From Ostrinia nubilalis (taxonomy: Eukaryota > Arthropoda > Insecta > Lepidoptera > Crambidae), in contig NC_087119.1 in NCBI RefSeq assembly GCF_963855985.1, positions 2,892,001 through 2,956,000 on the forward strand: a stretch of DNA of 64,000 bases. The letters are read 5' to 3'. Each line of letters opens with the position of its first letter. The first letter of the stretch is position 1. Below, in pieces: positions 34,557 through 47,964 of this stretch. The translations under genes were made by a program, and so were the position numbers. The notes beneath the pieces were generated by a model. It was not told the DNA's origin. It saw nothing but the letters and a program-made list of their open reading frames with translations, and did no database searches.

Positions 34557-36111
34557 AGTAGCATCCGCCAGAATTTTGATTTAGGCAAACCACAGATTTA
34601 AAATTACTATTGAAAGTATATATTTATTGCGGTCAAAGTAAAATAAATTATTGAATCGAATGCAGTAAAACCCGTTCACACACATCACCGCGTTCGATCC
34701 ACCTTATGAACTGCTTGGTAGATGTAACACGGAGATGTATTACCATTCGGCAGACCGATTATATTCCCCTGTCATAACACTAGCAGTAGTTACTAGTAGA
34801 GGTGGGCTAGGGTCTAGAAAAATTGACCCCATTCCGAGTTCAATTCAAAGGTCATAATACGGCATCGTTATGTGCATTCGAGTATAGCGACAGCTTGCAG
34901 TAGACGTTTATCTGAAGTTATTCGATTACAAACTGCATCGGTACGTTTTAAGGACTTTTTCACATTATTTAGCGCAATTTAGAATTTATTGGTCAATGTT
35001 ATAGGCATTTAACGCAAGGAAATTAGGATCAATTTCCAATATAATTTTACGTTAAACCCCGATCATTGTCTCAACTCAATAGTCTCTGTTTTTTGGCATC
35101 ATTTATTCCTTTTGTAATACAATTCTTCGTTCTGAATTCTTAAAACTTTCCATCAAGCCATTTTTATTAAATGTTTTTTTCAAAGTCAAAAGCTTGATCT
35201 CTAACTTAACTCTTATTAATCTTGTAATGGTTGGCAACACTGCGGCGGCCATATTTAATCTTATTGGAGAAAAAGCGAGAGACAGACGTTGTTGTACAAG
35301 TTGTGGTGTATTAAGAAGAAAAAAACCCCAAGTGTTAATAATAACATCAGCATTTTATTTAAACATCCAACCTACATATAATACAAATCTCTTTTGGCAC
35401 TCTGTCTTAGACCCTGTATTATTTAAAACAAATGCAAAAACAATCCGTGTACACCGCAATGAAGTGCCGTAAGGTAATTGAGTAGGATACGAATTCGAGG
35501 CTAAATAGGAAGTCATCCCGACGCAGTTCAAACATTAGATGAACGCCGGCTTCCTCTGCTGAGGACAATGGGGCAGCAGCTGACCTGCTGCGAATAGCCG
35601 CTCGAGGACGAGCTATTGTGTATGAAGAAGATACTTTAGAAGTATTCTATTTTGGGCATAAAAATTGACGCGTGTCGCTTTTAGGTTGGTACGGTTTGGA
35701 CATTGAAAACTGGGAACAAATTGATTGATTTATACTGAAGAAGAAAGGTATGCAAGAACTAATTGAAGTCTCAAGTGCGAAGAAAAGTCTGACACCAATG
35801 ACAAAATTATATTCGAAAACGAATTATGAATAAATATGCCAGCTGAAAAGTGATAGGTACGAGTATTTCCAGATAACCTGGACAAGCTTTTATTAGGTAC
35901 AATTACTCAGCATTGCGATTTAATGACTTATCAAAATCCAAATCGGTATTTAGTTTTTTTTGTGAAAATCATTGCCTGCTGGTAATTAGAGCCTACATGA
36001 AACAACATTAAGCCTCCTTCTGGCGCAGTATGGTAAAAAGAAAATGCACTTTCTCCACTAGAAAAGACACATTTCTACAAATACGTAATTGTAGCAATTT
36101 GATTTGCCCCG

Positions 36112-36205
36112 GGACATACTTGGCCTTCACTGGTTGGGTTTTTCGGCGTTCAAGGTGTACATCCTGGCTATAAAGGAATTGCAGAGGTGGGAATAGTCCC
36201 TTATA
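36112..36205 (+). repeat. Unclassified repeat, copy 1
   Basis: Shares cactggttgggttttt, gtgtacatcctggcta and ggaatagtccc with 46610-46785. Confidence 0.5.
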
Positions 36206-38198
36206 GAGACCTAATAGATACTAATACCCGTTGGTGAAAATGTAGTGCGCTACTACAGGTCTACCTGGATCGGCTCGAACAAACACATTCGCTGCGCACA
36301 CGCGTCCGAGCATACAGTAATATAAATTGGTTATGATGCGACATATTTCCCTTTTAGACCAGGAGACGTTTCCTTTTCGTGTTTTATATTTGTTTTATGA
36401 TTTGCCGGTTTTGGAGCTAGATTTAACTTGTTGGTTTTTTTGTCGTCTGTGTGCTATTATAATTGGGCCTTGGGTTATTTTTAGAATTTTAATTAGGTGA
36501 TCTGGTAGCCCACTACTGAAGTACGAGACAAAAAAATGCGATAGTGAAATAATTTTAATTGATTTTTTTTAACGAAGGTTTATGCATTGGATTGATTTTT
36601 GTACTTTCAAGTTATAATTTAATTCTAACTTCACAGTTTGTATTTAACTTTGCAGTATATTTTGAAGCATTCACATTTTTGTATAGTTATTGTGTCTCAG
36701 CGTTATGAATTTAGGCAAATAATAACGAATACCTGCAATATTTAAAGGAAATAAAAATAAAATTAACTCATTATATAGGTACCTAGTAACATACGAGTAA
36801 TATCCTAAAAGTTGAGTTCATCTTTCATGTTTTATTCGTATTTCAAAATCTAAAAAAAATATCAGTTATTGTCGAGCTACAATAGGCCTACCTACCTAGC
36901 TAGACTCGTCAATGCAGACCTATTTTTCAATTCAAATAATTTTCTCATATCAATGTAAACCATCTCTATCATGCGTTTACCACATCATCTCCTAAACTAA
37001 GCGCCGGATGGGAGCAATTTGCCGACTGCGGAGCCCGCTAGTCTTTGTAAGGCCACCGCGAGCTGATCATCGGACGAGGTGCAAGAAAATGGTACACAGA
37101 GAAAAGGTGAATATACATATCCGTACACACTTGTACTATTACCAATAGTGAAGTGGTGGCGGAGGTATACAAACTTTTTCCTTAGGTACCATTTTCGATT
37201 CGAATAGTGATGCGATAGTGACCTGTGAGTGTTCATCAAGTGACGTGGTATCACAGCCATGTGATACCACAGCCCGGCTTCATCACGGAGAACGATAAGG
37301 TCGACCAAAAGCGAACGAAACGCAAGAGAATATCCGATATGAGGTGAGATATAAACTAGTGTATAGCCTGACCAGGAACATAAAAACCCTCGCCATGTTG
37401 CGGAAAACTAATGGTACTAATTTCTTTTAATGGCAACAGTAACTGAAAACTTCATTGACATGTCACCTTGCAGTCTATTGCTGTCAAAGTGTAAACAAAC
37501 TTTATTTTAAATGTGCACAATTGATTTTGTGAATTAAATTGCTAAAATCTTTTTATAGTCGTGAAAGAAAAGTGGTTCACAATGTGTTAAAGTATTTGTC
37601 GAAGAGAAATACTAAGGGTTCGGACAATATTTTCATTGAATAATGTTTCCGACAAAGGTTGTCAAATTGACTGACATGTTTATCGTATAGTAGTCCACTA
37701 TGAAAATTAGCTGTGGTTTGTTTCAACTACCTATTTTAAAAAAAATTGTCACTTTCTAAGTGTTGAATTTTATGGAATTGGGAAAGAAGTACCGAGTTTG
37801 AAGCGTTCATGAGCAGACATTGCAGTTAAATAATTATTCAAGTTCTGAATTTGATTACTTATTGATGAATAATAAAATAAATCCTACTAGCTCGATTGAT
37901 GGTTTCATTTAATTTATTTAAACCAGGTTACCTATAATAATATTTTTTCGTTAATTTATGAAAATATCAAATTAGCCCGTAATCCTGATACATAAAGTTA
38001 GCCTATTAATTTAACACAGGTACGACTGTACTCAGTGTTGCACTATCAAATGCAATTGACGCGCCTCTATGCCAGGGTTTTTATGTTCCTGGTCAGGCTA
38101 TACACAGAATATAGTGTTCGACTCACGAAGCCGCCCTACGTTGGCAAATAACGCGTTATGTTGTAACTTTTTGGTTTCTTGTCAAAATATGTCCAATA

Positions 38199-38558
38199 CA
38201 GGGTGTCCCAAAAAGTAGTGTCAAGCCGAAGCCCAGAGGCTATCCAAATCACCCACATGTATGTTCCGCAATTTTTGATAGTTTTCGAGTTATGATTGTT
38301 TTAAATTTCTGTGCTTAGGCACTTTTTTGGCCACTGTGGCACGAATAGTCAAGTTACATGCCTGATTTTTTTTATTATTATTTAGATGAATACTAAGCCT
38401 ATTCAGAAGTATGTACATCTATAACACGAATGTTAACTAAAATTCTCTGTCGTAAAAAAAATATAACTCGATAACTAACAAAAGTCACGGGAATTTGGTA
38501 GGCCTAATGATGCTCTACCTCTGTGCTTCGGCTTGACACTACTTTTTGGGACACCCTG
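38199..38558. mobile_element. MITE family G, copy 2 (mariner-like ends)
   Basis: Same family as 22812-23189, with longer preserved inverted ends (about 35 bp, through tagtgtcaagccgaag) and TA flanks. Confidence 0.85.
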
Positions 38559-40138
38559 TATAATAATAATATTTCATTGATTATGTAGTTATATCGTTGT
38601 CACTACGTGTGCGGTGGTGTAAGTGGTTAGTGTTGGCGGGTGCGGCACGCTGCGGGTGCGCCCACGCGCTTTTTAACGTCACTACGTAAACTACCTTTTA
38701 TGGAAGGAATCAGTTAAATAGGAACGTAAAATTTATAACGTAATTGACACATTTTTTGTTCCATTCTATAATTTGTTTGCCCATATTTAATTGCCTGCAA
38801 ATACATACTCGTAGTTTGCCAGTTGCGTGCGCGAGATTTCTGCAACTACATTTTTTTTATTGCTGCTAGCATTTTTCTCGGTAAATAAAATTCAATATAA
38901 AAATTCTGCCTGCGACTTCGCTCCGATTTACTTCAGTCCCAGAAAACGTATAAGTATCGCGGACACCAACCAATGAATAACCAGGTATCAGTATGGAGAG
39001 AGTCTTACACTCTTGTTGAACATTTCTTGATATTTTTCTGTTCATAGGATCACTGTAACACTCTAGACAAATGATATAAAAAGAATGGTCCTCTACTTAA
39101 TGTGACATTACTAGATATACTCTATATCCCATACCGCAAACAAAACACATAACATGTAACCCAAAATCGAACCTATTACAACTGCAAAAGATTCAACAGT
39201 GATTTGCTGTGCTCAAATCCTATAAGGGCACAAGCACACAAGCAAGTACCCTCTAATTACAAACTAACTGTTACCCTTGCAACCTTGCAGTATGCAAATG
39301 TATTCACAGCCTAATTAATTGACAACAATAAACACTGTGGAACGTCATGATATAGCAATTTGTATAATGAGGTTTAATGGGCAAACTGAAGCACTAAACT
39401 AGCTCTTTATAATCGTTGCAAACGTACCTACGTCAGATCAGTATCGTGCCTACAGTCAAACACTGTGAATTAATGAAACCATCACAGGACGGACAGACAA
39501 CTTTTTATTATTACCTACTGGTTTCTTAGCAGTGCAGTACAAGAAACTTAAATTATGGCAGCTTTAATTTATTATTTTGCTAATAATGACGTCAGAATGG
39601 TTACACTTGATGCATTGTACGCGCAGTTGTAAGTAATTTACTGTAATCAAACCATTTAGGTTAATTATTAGCCAAAAAACAGCCGTCTATAAATCAGTTT
39701 ATTGCTTAAATGTGCTCAAAACATCAGTATACCTACATACATTTATCTGTACTTTCCAAATCACAAAAGTAAATTACGTGATACCTAGTTGTCCTTTATT
39801 TTATTGATGATGTTTTATGACAGTCGTTAAAAGTAATTAAAATTAAAACATTAGTTAACTTCCTAATTAACTTCATTAATCAATTTAATCTCCACTATGT
39901 CGAAATGTTTTTAGTGTTCTCCTAGTGTTAACTCAATATACGAGTAGGTCTATATTTAACTTTGCATAGAATATAACTTTCCTATTTGGATTCTTGAAAA
40001 TTAAAAAGCAAAACGCAAATGTGTTTGTATCTATCCGAAGTAATTACAAAATTGTACAATATGTACACCAAATTGTGAAAAACAATTTTGGCATAGTAAC
40101 GTCCTGTCCACTGTTGGCACATATAGGTACATAGAAGA

Positions 40139-40318
40139 CTAGCGGCCACCCGCGACTTCGTACGCGTGGTACCCGTTTTACCCCTTTAGAGGTACATTTT
40201 TGCAAAATCCCGTCTAAGTGAGCACCTACGTTCTAAAAGGAACCCCAATACAAAAAAAATGACTCCTAGCACTTGTAGTTTCTAAGATTTCATGACAAAT
40301 GAGCCTTTCGCTTTTATT
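40139..40318 (-). mobile_element. Non-autonomous Helitron upstream of the 40350 exon
   Basis: CTAG end at 40139-40142, then cggccacccgcgacttcgta and cacctacgttctaaaaggaa, as in 27075-27300. It ends about 30 bp before the exon acceptor. Confidence 0.6.
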
Positions 40319-40349
40319 ATTTAATTAAAATTAAATTTCTTTGTTGCAG

Positions 40350-40711
40350 GGTTGACTTACGCGGGCTGAAGTGTGCATCCGCACTCCGCAAAGCTGCCAT
40401 GTACGAAAGCAGCTGCTCGTACGCCGGAGCCCTAGAGTTGAAGCGAAGCGCCCTGAAGGAGGAGCCATGGCCCACCACGGAGTGGCCCCCCTACCGTCTC
40501 CACCAGTCAACCTTCGAGCAGCTGAAGCAAAGCGTGGAGAAGGCCAAAGCAGCCCTCCAAGACCGATCAGGCCTGCTGGGCAGTGCTACTGCGTTCGGGG
40601 ACTTTTATGGGGGACAGTTGGGACAGGACACGAGCGGCACGGGACTCGGCTTTGGAAGGACCAGGACAGATGACTCGATGCTCGGGTCCATCGACAAAAA
40701 CAAAAGTTTGG
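40350..40711 (+). CDS. Internal exon of an unrecognised gene (120 codons)
   Basis: I do not recognise the product. The acceptor is ttgttgcag and the donor gtgagt. The only frame open throughout begins with one base of a split codon and then VDLRGLKCASALRKAAMYES, and ends DKNKSLG within a Gly codon. GC content is far above its flanks. It has a Trp/Pro segment (EEPWPTTEWPPY), a likely helix (FEQLKQSVEKAKAALQDR) and then a Gly/Ser/Thr-rich low-complexity stretch, typical of a disordered cytoplasmic or scaffold region. No membrane segment is visible. Another frame is open from 40371 but stops inside the exon. A Helitron-like copy ends just upstream. The upstream coding exon, which must end with two bases of a codon, was not found. 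Confidence 0.72.
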
Positions 40712-41754
40712 GTGAGTGTTGTTTTTACTTGAACTTCAATGTAGAGGACCTACCTATATTATATTTGTAGAACCTATATACCAAAGTGGGCGTATCGTCA
40801 CGAGTGTCAATTGAATTCCAATTAGCTAAGATCTCTCATCTTTATAGGACTGCATCAAGTACAGGGATCAAAACATTACCTTTGAAATTGTGAGAGATTC
40901 TAAGTGATCAACTTTACTATAAGTAGTTAGTGGTAAATTAAAAGTTGGCGAGCGAATGTTATATTATTATGACTGTAATTTCTCTGCAATGTTTTAATAA
41001 TACTAGAGATAGGGGAGTGTTGTAGATACTGCAGTATTTTCACTATAATATTACATACATCAAAGCTCTAGCACTTAAGAGCCATTTTACATTTTCGTGC
41101 GAAATTCTAAGATTTTGGAAGCATGAATTACTATCTTAAGCAACACCCAGAGATTATTTAATAACTGCGAAAGATAGGTCAATCCTTGGTGTTGACCATT
41201 AATGAAACGGATTTACTAAAATTCTTTTGCTTAATTCACAGTGCCCCATCTCCCACAACCATTTTACGGAAAAATTGCCGCAGACTCATTTTCAAAGTCC
41301 TGTATCTATTATTTATGCTCATATAATAAGCTTAAAAATATATAGTAATCATCGGACATATATTCTTGTAGTCCATTAATGAAATAGATTCTTGAATTTC
41401 ATTACCATTATTGAGTAAAATCTAAAAATAATTTGGCAAATTTGAAGATTAACGTCACATTTTGATCGTGGTTTTTGGTTTAAAAACACAGCAATAACTG
41501 CAATAAAAGTATCCCATAATAAAGAATATTCATTGTAGAATTGATTTCTACAGTTATTGTTTAAATATTAGTAACCACTTTGTCAAAATATTGATGTGAA
41601 TATCAGTATAAATTACAATGCGCAAGCCGACATCGATTAGTATGGCGCGAGCGCCCGTCAAGGCAGGACCTGTGTCATTTTTCCCGCCGTGACGTTTACG
41701 TGCGTTCGTGTCGTAAAGCGGTGATTTGTACGGCGACCAAATACATTTGATACT

Positions 41755-42010
41755 ATGCCGAGAGGCTGTTTCGAGTCGGCCGGCCGAGCAGAAATTGAAA
41801 TGATGAATTTTAATTTCTTTGACGGATCTGGGTGTAACTATGTATAATATGTAGGTACCATATTTAATTTAATAAATAAATTATAAAAAAAGTATATCCA
41901 TTATGCTAGCACCCTTAACACAAGCATATTGGTTGCCTACTTTTGGACTAGATGGCGCTGTGAAATTGTTCAAAGATTTGTTTATATAATTATCCGCTTT
42001 GAGTTTTGTT
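41755..42010 (+). mobile_element. tRNA-derived SINE, 5'-damaged copy
   Basis: Shares atgccgagag, gagcagaaattgaaatgatg, the tgggtgtaactatgtataat body and ctagatggcgctgtgaaatt with 11628-11894, in opposite orientation. Confidence 0.7.
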
Positions 42011-43474
42011 TCGTGAAGAAAAAAAAGAAGCGTTTTGTTTCGAGAGGGAAGCTTTGTTGTTAAGTCTATAGTAATAAAAGAGGAAAGATTTGATTGTTTG
42101 TTTGTTTGTTTGGAGGCAATAGCTCCGAAAAAAAATTCTTTCACGATTTAGAATCCTAATTTTTTTTCTATGTAGGCTATAAAATATTTTCAAAAACTAT
42201 ATTATAGTACAAAATCTTTGATAAAATTCGACGTTTAATAAATAAATTAGATAACATATTAATACTTTTTTTTCAGTACGATTTTAGTACTTGTTTTTCA
42301 GAAATTCTACGATTTAACTAAACTTCTAGTGTTTATATTTTATGCATAATTTATTAACTTCTAAAATATGCATATATCCTATTGATAGATGACGTGCTTC
42401 GTATTTTATTAAAATTATTACCTGACTATGTTAAAAAGGTGTCGAATGTTATTTTGGAGATAACTTGGTTCCATAGAAATATAGAGAGATGCTAAGTAAT
42501 GCGCCGAGTTCGAAACTCAGTGTCGTATTAGAAATTCACACACACAAAGAAATCAAATTATGTGCTCATTATCCACTGCGGTATCAGTATTCAACGTTCG
42601 AATAATCTTTAGTACTATGCAAGCAATATAAACTGTTTACATAATGACGTCGCTACTGTCATCATTGCTTTCACAAGCAATATGTTCCAATTTGTCCCTT
42701 GTCACATTTCCCTTTAGTTTCTGTGATCTGTGCTTGTTTCTAAGTTGATATCAATGAAATATTCCTTAGTACTTTTGATTTAATTGTTTTTTTTGACACG
42801 TGTTTGAAAAATCAAGGTCAGATTACAATAAAATAACAAGTGAAAACGTAACATTGCATTGCAACTCGCAATTTCGCAATATTGATGAGGAGATCCCATT
42901 GGAAAGTCTGTATTCATTCCTAGGATTCCCCTAACACCATCAAATTCAAGAGAATTCAAGAGAGTGCAGTTTCCCATCTCATGCTTAGGGACCACGGTTT
43001 AAAATACTGTGGTTGCATAGAGCCTGCAACGGGCAACCGCGTGCGCAGCTGCTCATACTAATTTTCTATAAAAAGCAAGTGTTGGCGCCCTCACGAGTTT
43101 TAGCGGAGTTCCATATGGTAGCGGGAGTAGACTTAATGGAAATCTATGCTTCTCCGACGACCAGTTGTATGTGGCATACTCCAGAGTATGCGCACACAAT
43201 AGCCTGGTGATTTTAGCACCTGAAGGAAAAACAAAAAAACATTGTTTACAAAGAAATCTGCGGCAGGTGTAGTGTTTTAATTTTGTTTTAGAAAGATCTC
43301 ATAATTTTGTAAGTACTCAAATATTTAAACATAATAATTTGTAGATTTTATATCAAAAAATATAATCATTTATTTTAACAAAATTAATTTTCTTAGAATA
43401 TTTTAATTCTATTAGAACCATTTTCCACTTCATCGCAGAAGAAGTCGCGGGCAAAAAGCTAGTATGAAATATGT

Positions 43475-43896
43475 AGTATTGCCCGCGGCTTCACCCGCTT
43501 GAAATTTAATTTGTCACAGATCGTCATAAATTATAGCCTAACATTGTTATTCTGGTCGACGCCAGGGATGGATGAGCGTCGCTGTCGCTGGCGACAGGGT
43601 CTTCTGGTTCAGAGTTCATGGCGTAGGTCTCAGGCAAAATGAAATCCACTCGTAGAAATTAATAAATTCAGTGTATTCACGAAAATAATTACACACAGCA
43701 CTAGAGTCGTATTGGAACTGAGTGAACCAAAGGTTTTGCGATAGGAACTTCCGACCCGAGTGATAGTTGAACACAGACTGCCTAGTACTGCTGTACTGTA
43801 CTGTAAAGTTTCATCAAAATCTGTTCAGTAGTTTTTGCGTGAAAGTGTAACAAACATCCAGACATCCACACAAACTTTCGTATTTATAATATTAGT
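43475..43896 (-). mobile_element. Helitron-like element with an internal insertion
   Basis: Starts tattgcccgcggcttcaccc and ends tttataatattagta like the copy at 26242-26437, but about 240 bp of unrelated sequence (about 43553-43795) lie in the middle. A + strand Helitron end (gcaaaaagctag, to 43461) adjoins it. Confidence 0.5.
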
Positions 43897-45041
43897 AAGA
43901 CTAGTAAGAAGTAAGATAGTAAGATGAATTATTTTAGTTATTTGTTTACTTATAATAATATTTATTTATTTATTTCTTAGCTCTGTCTGATAATGGATCT
44001 GGAGGAGATGCAATGGCCACCTCCGTAACAAAACAATAGAACCCTATGGAGTTTGGGCTTGTGTGATTCGCCTTGACGAATATTTCGTATCCAGGGCCCG
44101 ATGATGGAGCTGTAAAGGGGCAGATTTTTTTTTCACTATGTGACTGTCTTTATTTTGTACTTAAATATATTTTACATATTATACCTATTCGTGTTTCATT
44201 ATGAATCGAAATATAAAAGACTTATTAAACTCTATTAAAAATTTAAATTAATTTATCAAGTTTGAATACCTCATTCTACCTTAAAATTAATAACTTAAAT
44301 CAAGTCTTAATACGGTCACGGCTCAAGATTTTTTTGTCCATTTCAGCGTTCTTTTTACTCTTTTGACGTTGCGTTGACAGCTTTTACCTAAATTCGCGCG
44401 GAATATTTTTGTGAAATGGCTCTTAACCTAGATAATAAATTGCTATAAGAACGTCTGCGACGTAGGTACGTCACTGGAGGAATTTTCTCCCTCAAATCTC
44501 CAAACAAATTAAATACCTACTTTCAATACAAAATACAAAACTTGATAATACAAAGTTTTTTCGTTTCTCGTATCTCATTTATTACAGAGTTTATTTTACT
44601 GTAAATTTATGTTTGCAACTTTACTCTGGAATTAAAAAAAATCTAGAGACGATAATTATTACTTTAGCCGTTTAAATTTTCCTACTATAGTATCTAAAGC
44701 CTTTAAAACTTGCCTCAAAGGCATCGTCAGTGCAGAAAGCCATGAAATCTAAACTCGATAATATTTTTACACCAAGTACTATCTCTCTGAAGTTCCATTG
44801 TGCTATCTTCGCAGTTCGCATACAACAGGGACAAAGAATGATATCGATTCTTTCCGTGGAGATGTTGGGTATTCGATTTGGACCTAAAGATGGTGAGTTA
44901 AGGACGAGTTTAGCTGGGAGCTTCCAGCGGCGTTGAACCCTTTTTGATTAAGCCGCTGTGTAGGTACAAAGCGACGGAAGGTGAGGTGGGGAGCCAGCAT
45001 CTTCGGTGATAACAATCGCGGGGCGTGATGGTCGTCCGCCC

Positions 45042-45055
45042 GTTGCCATGGCAAC
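45042..45055. promoter_or_regulatory. Perfect palindromic X-box (RFX-type site)
   Basis: GTTGCCATGGCAAC is a perfect inverted repeat matching the RFX consensus (two GTTGCC half-sites). It sits in a GC-rich island (about 44990-45075) inside the long intron between the two exons of the unrecognised gene. In animals such sites often drive ciliary or neuronal genes; function here is inferred. Confidence 0.45.
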
Positions 45056-46609
45056 ACGCCCGCCCACCAGATCATCGCAGAAATAGTGGAAATAAAATTA
45101 TATTATCTGTGTACGGGGTTCATTATTCGGAGCCTTAACGAGGGGAGCTTTGCAGTGGAAACGCACGATGCAGATTTAAGGGGACATAATCGTGTTTCAG
45201 AGACGTTCGGAAAATGACACTTGGTCCGCTTGTTGAAGGCTGCTTTTGGAGTGTTACTGAAAAATATTTTTTTATAACTGTCTCATACTTTAAATTTATT
45301 TCGAGAAGACAAGCGGGATATTTTACCTTGAAAGAGTGGTAATCCCAGTAAGGGGAATGTTAAAAATTCAATAATGTGATGTGATACGAATTATATTTAC
45401 TGGGATGAACTGCAAGTCGTATGGATTCTGTTGTTAACCATTAGGTGACCCATATACCCGTTTGCTCTCTTCTAAATGGGACATAATAGAGCATCTACAC
45501 TGCCAATAGAAATTCGCAAATATTGCGGAGCAATGTGAAGCGTTTGCAACTTTATAAAGTCTTTTTATAACCTAATAGGAGTGGGTATAATACTCGTAGA
45601 GGGTTCCAAGTACATTTCATGATCTGTTATCTATTTACATACATATAAAAGGTCCCCCAGATTTTATGTTAGAAAGATATACTGTGATTTAGAAACATGA
45701 CGTGCTTACGGACTGAAAATTCTAAATACCTCATAGACTTTTAGCATCCACTGCTATTTAATAACGCTGAAAGATGTTATGATCTATTGTTTTTGTTTTT
45801 CTTTGTAACTTTCTAGAGATGACCCTGATAAATGCGTTGGCATATAAATGTAATGTTGTTTCCAAATTCTATTGAATTGCACAGTAAGAACCATACGAGT
45901 GCATAAAGATTTTCCTGTGGCACAATTATAGTAACAATTCCGTAACAATCGCAAGTATTTGACTGTTGTTTATTAGCAAGAAAGAACTTCCGTGCCGCAC
46001 GGCTATTTCTCCGTTTCAGTATCACCACAGAATGTATCACCAACGGCACAACTTCACACGCTGAAAATGCAATTTATGGTCAACTGCAATCTTGCTGTCG
46101 CTGTAGGTAGTGCATTTGCTAGTCACTTCCTTCTTTTATAAAAACCCTTGTATGTATGACAACATTGAACTTAGCGTGATGAGACTACAATGATGATGAT
46201 GACTCATGAATTCATGATGCATACTGAAATTCTTCGAACATGACTGAATATTTATTAAAACACCAGGGCTTTCACAAAGATTCGTTCGAGAAACAAGCAC
46301 ATAGGTAATTCATCAGAACTTACAGGATCAATTTATTCATGAAAACCACCAAATACAAATGTAATGTCCTGTAATCCCGCGTAGGTAGACTAAAATGAGC
46401 CATAACTAACCTCTAATCCTAGTACTGGAAACTCAGATGCCACAACCAAAGAAATCCAAGTCTAGCTAAATACCCTTTTTTGGTCATCTGTCACCCGCTT
46501 TGCACTGGAGGGAAGTTGAAGTTTAACCAGTTTAACTTTGAACTCCTCCTATGTTCTTCTGATTAATTTCGTTACGGGTCCAATGACAGTTTACTCGTAT
46601 CTTTCCTTC

Positions 46610-46785
46610 GGGACAAAACTTGACCTTCCCTGGTTGGGTTTTATTGGCGGTAAGCTGTACATGAGACATGTAGAGGCTCCTTAAGAGCAAAATGACGATT
46701 TGTAAGAACTATTTATTAGTCTAAACAAATAAAGAAATTTTGACTTTTGTCTTTTGATCCTGGCTACACAGGAGGAATAGTCCCG
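46610..46785 (+). repeat. Unclassified repeat, copy 2, with an insertion
   Basis: Same words as 36112-36205, but about 80 extra bases separate the two halves. Confidence 0.5.
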
Positions 46786-46969
46786 TAGTTAAATTAAACA
46801 ATTAGTCTCAGTGTGCATCAATGAACTTGCCTTTTCAACGTTTCAATTTAAAAAATCCTTGCAACATTTCCCTTGCCCTTAATAAAAACCGATACTTTGC
46901 GACTTTCGTGGACGTGACACAGATCATCCAGGTGATCCAGGGTCTGTCCAAATAAGTAAGAGGTCTAGT

Positions 46970-47160
46970 CGATGATTTTAGACGCAATCTCAGGAACTAC
47001 TGGTCCGATTTGAAAAAATATTTTTGTGTTGATTAGGCCATCATTTATCGAGGAACGCTTTAGGCTATAAAACATCACCCTACAGTCGGTGTCGGTAAAG
47101 AAAAGTGTTGCAAAAACGTTCAATATATTCAAACGCGTACAAAGTAGCAGGCACAGCTAG
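46970..47160 (+). mobile_element. Helitron-like 3' part
   Basis: Shares aactactggtccgatttgaa and ggcacagctag with 15983-16210. The start is altered. Confidence 0.6.
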
Positions 47161-47800
47161 TTTATAATAAAATTTAAAACTGAACTTGTTTTAATTATAA
47201 CAAAACATCTTTGAATTTCGTTCTCATTTAAATGAACGCTTTAAATTCTCGGGCTTGCTCGTTACGAAAAACGCGCCTTGTGCAACGGTCTTTTGTCTCT
47301 GAACTCCGATAAAGAGTTGCCAGCTACAGACAATACATTTTTTGTTAAACGCCTGGAAATGGGACCACTGTATACTGAAATCGAGATAGTGTGCTCTGAT
47401 GGACTTGTGGCGAACCATTGTAAAGAACAAAAGAATATAAATGAAACTAAGATCTAATACAGATGTCAGTTATAATCACAGGATAATGTACTACGTAATA
47501 ATATTGTATCAATTGCATAATAGCCGTGACCTCCGAAGTACATATGGAACAATCAGGTTATGCCTGAAATATCCTGATAAACTGTAATACACAACCCAAT
47601 GTACACAAATCTTTTTATACCCACCTGGATTCTAACTTGAAAAATAGTTACAAAAAGATGAACATGATCTAATATTACTCGTAGTAGAGCTCCGAGTTAG
47701 TACACCTATATTTTACGATATCTATTTTAATCCATTTCCTAACTGACTAGTTTTTATTGTTCTACAAAAAGAAGCAAAATCCCTTTCAAATAAAGTTATA

Positions 47801-47964
47801 CAGGGTGGGAGCTGGAAACTTTGAATTTTTGGATAGATCCAGATTATTCTGTAACATTATTGATACCGTTTTAAAGAGCTCGTGCAAACCTTTCAGGATC
47901 AGCTTTTCGATGTCTTGTATAGTTTATAAATAATCGAGTGAGATCACTTATCGTTTCCACCCTG
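47801..47964. mobile_element. MITE with cagggtgg ends
   Basis: Inverted ends cagggtgg..gaaac / gtttccaccctg with TA flanks. Confidence 0.6.

Larger units (their letters stand above)
32874..40138. other. No coding exon proven; scattered repeat tails
   Basis: Contains an RTE-like tail (34418-34556), a MITE (38199-38558) and a repeat shared with 46610-46785 (about 36112-36205). A small GC-richer frame at 37010 (MGAICRLRSPLVFV) is not supported by a good donor in the needed phase. The missing upstream exon of the 40350 gene may lie here. Confidence 0.4.

Noticed and set aside
35568..35597. Mini-frame MGQQLTCCE, resembling an N-myristoylated start
   Set aside because: It stops after nine codons and no donor site lies within it, so it cannot be a first exon as it stands.
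40371..40673. Alternative frame in the 40350 exon
   Set aside because: It stops within the exon, while the other frame is open throughout and phase-matches 52846-52929.
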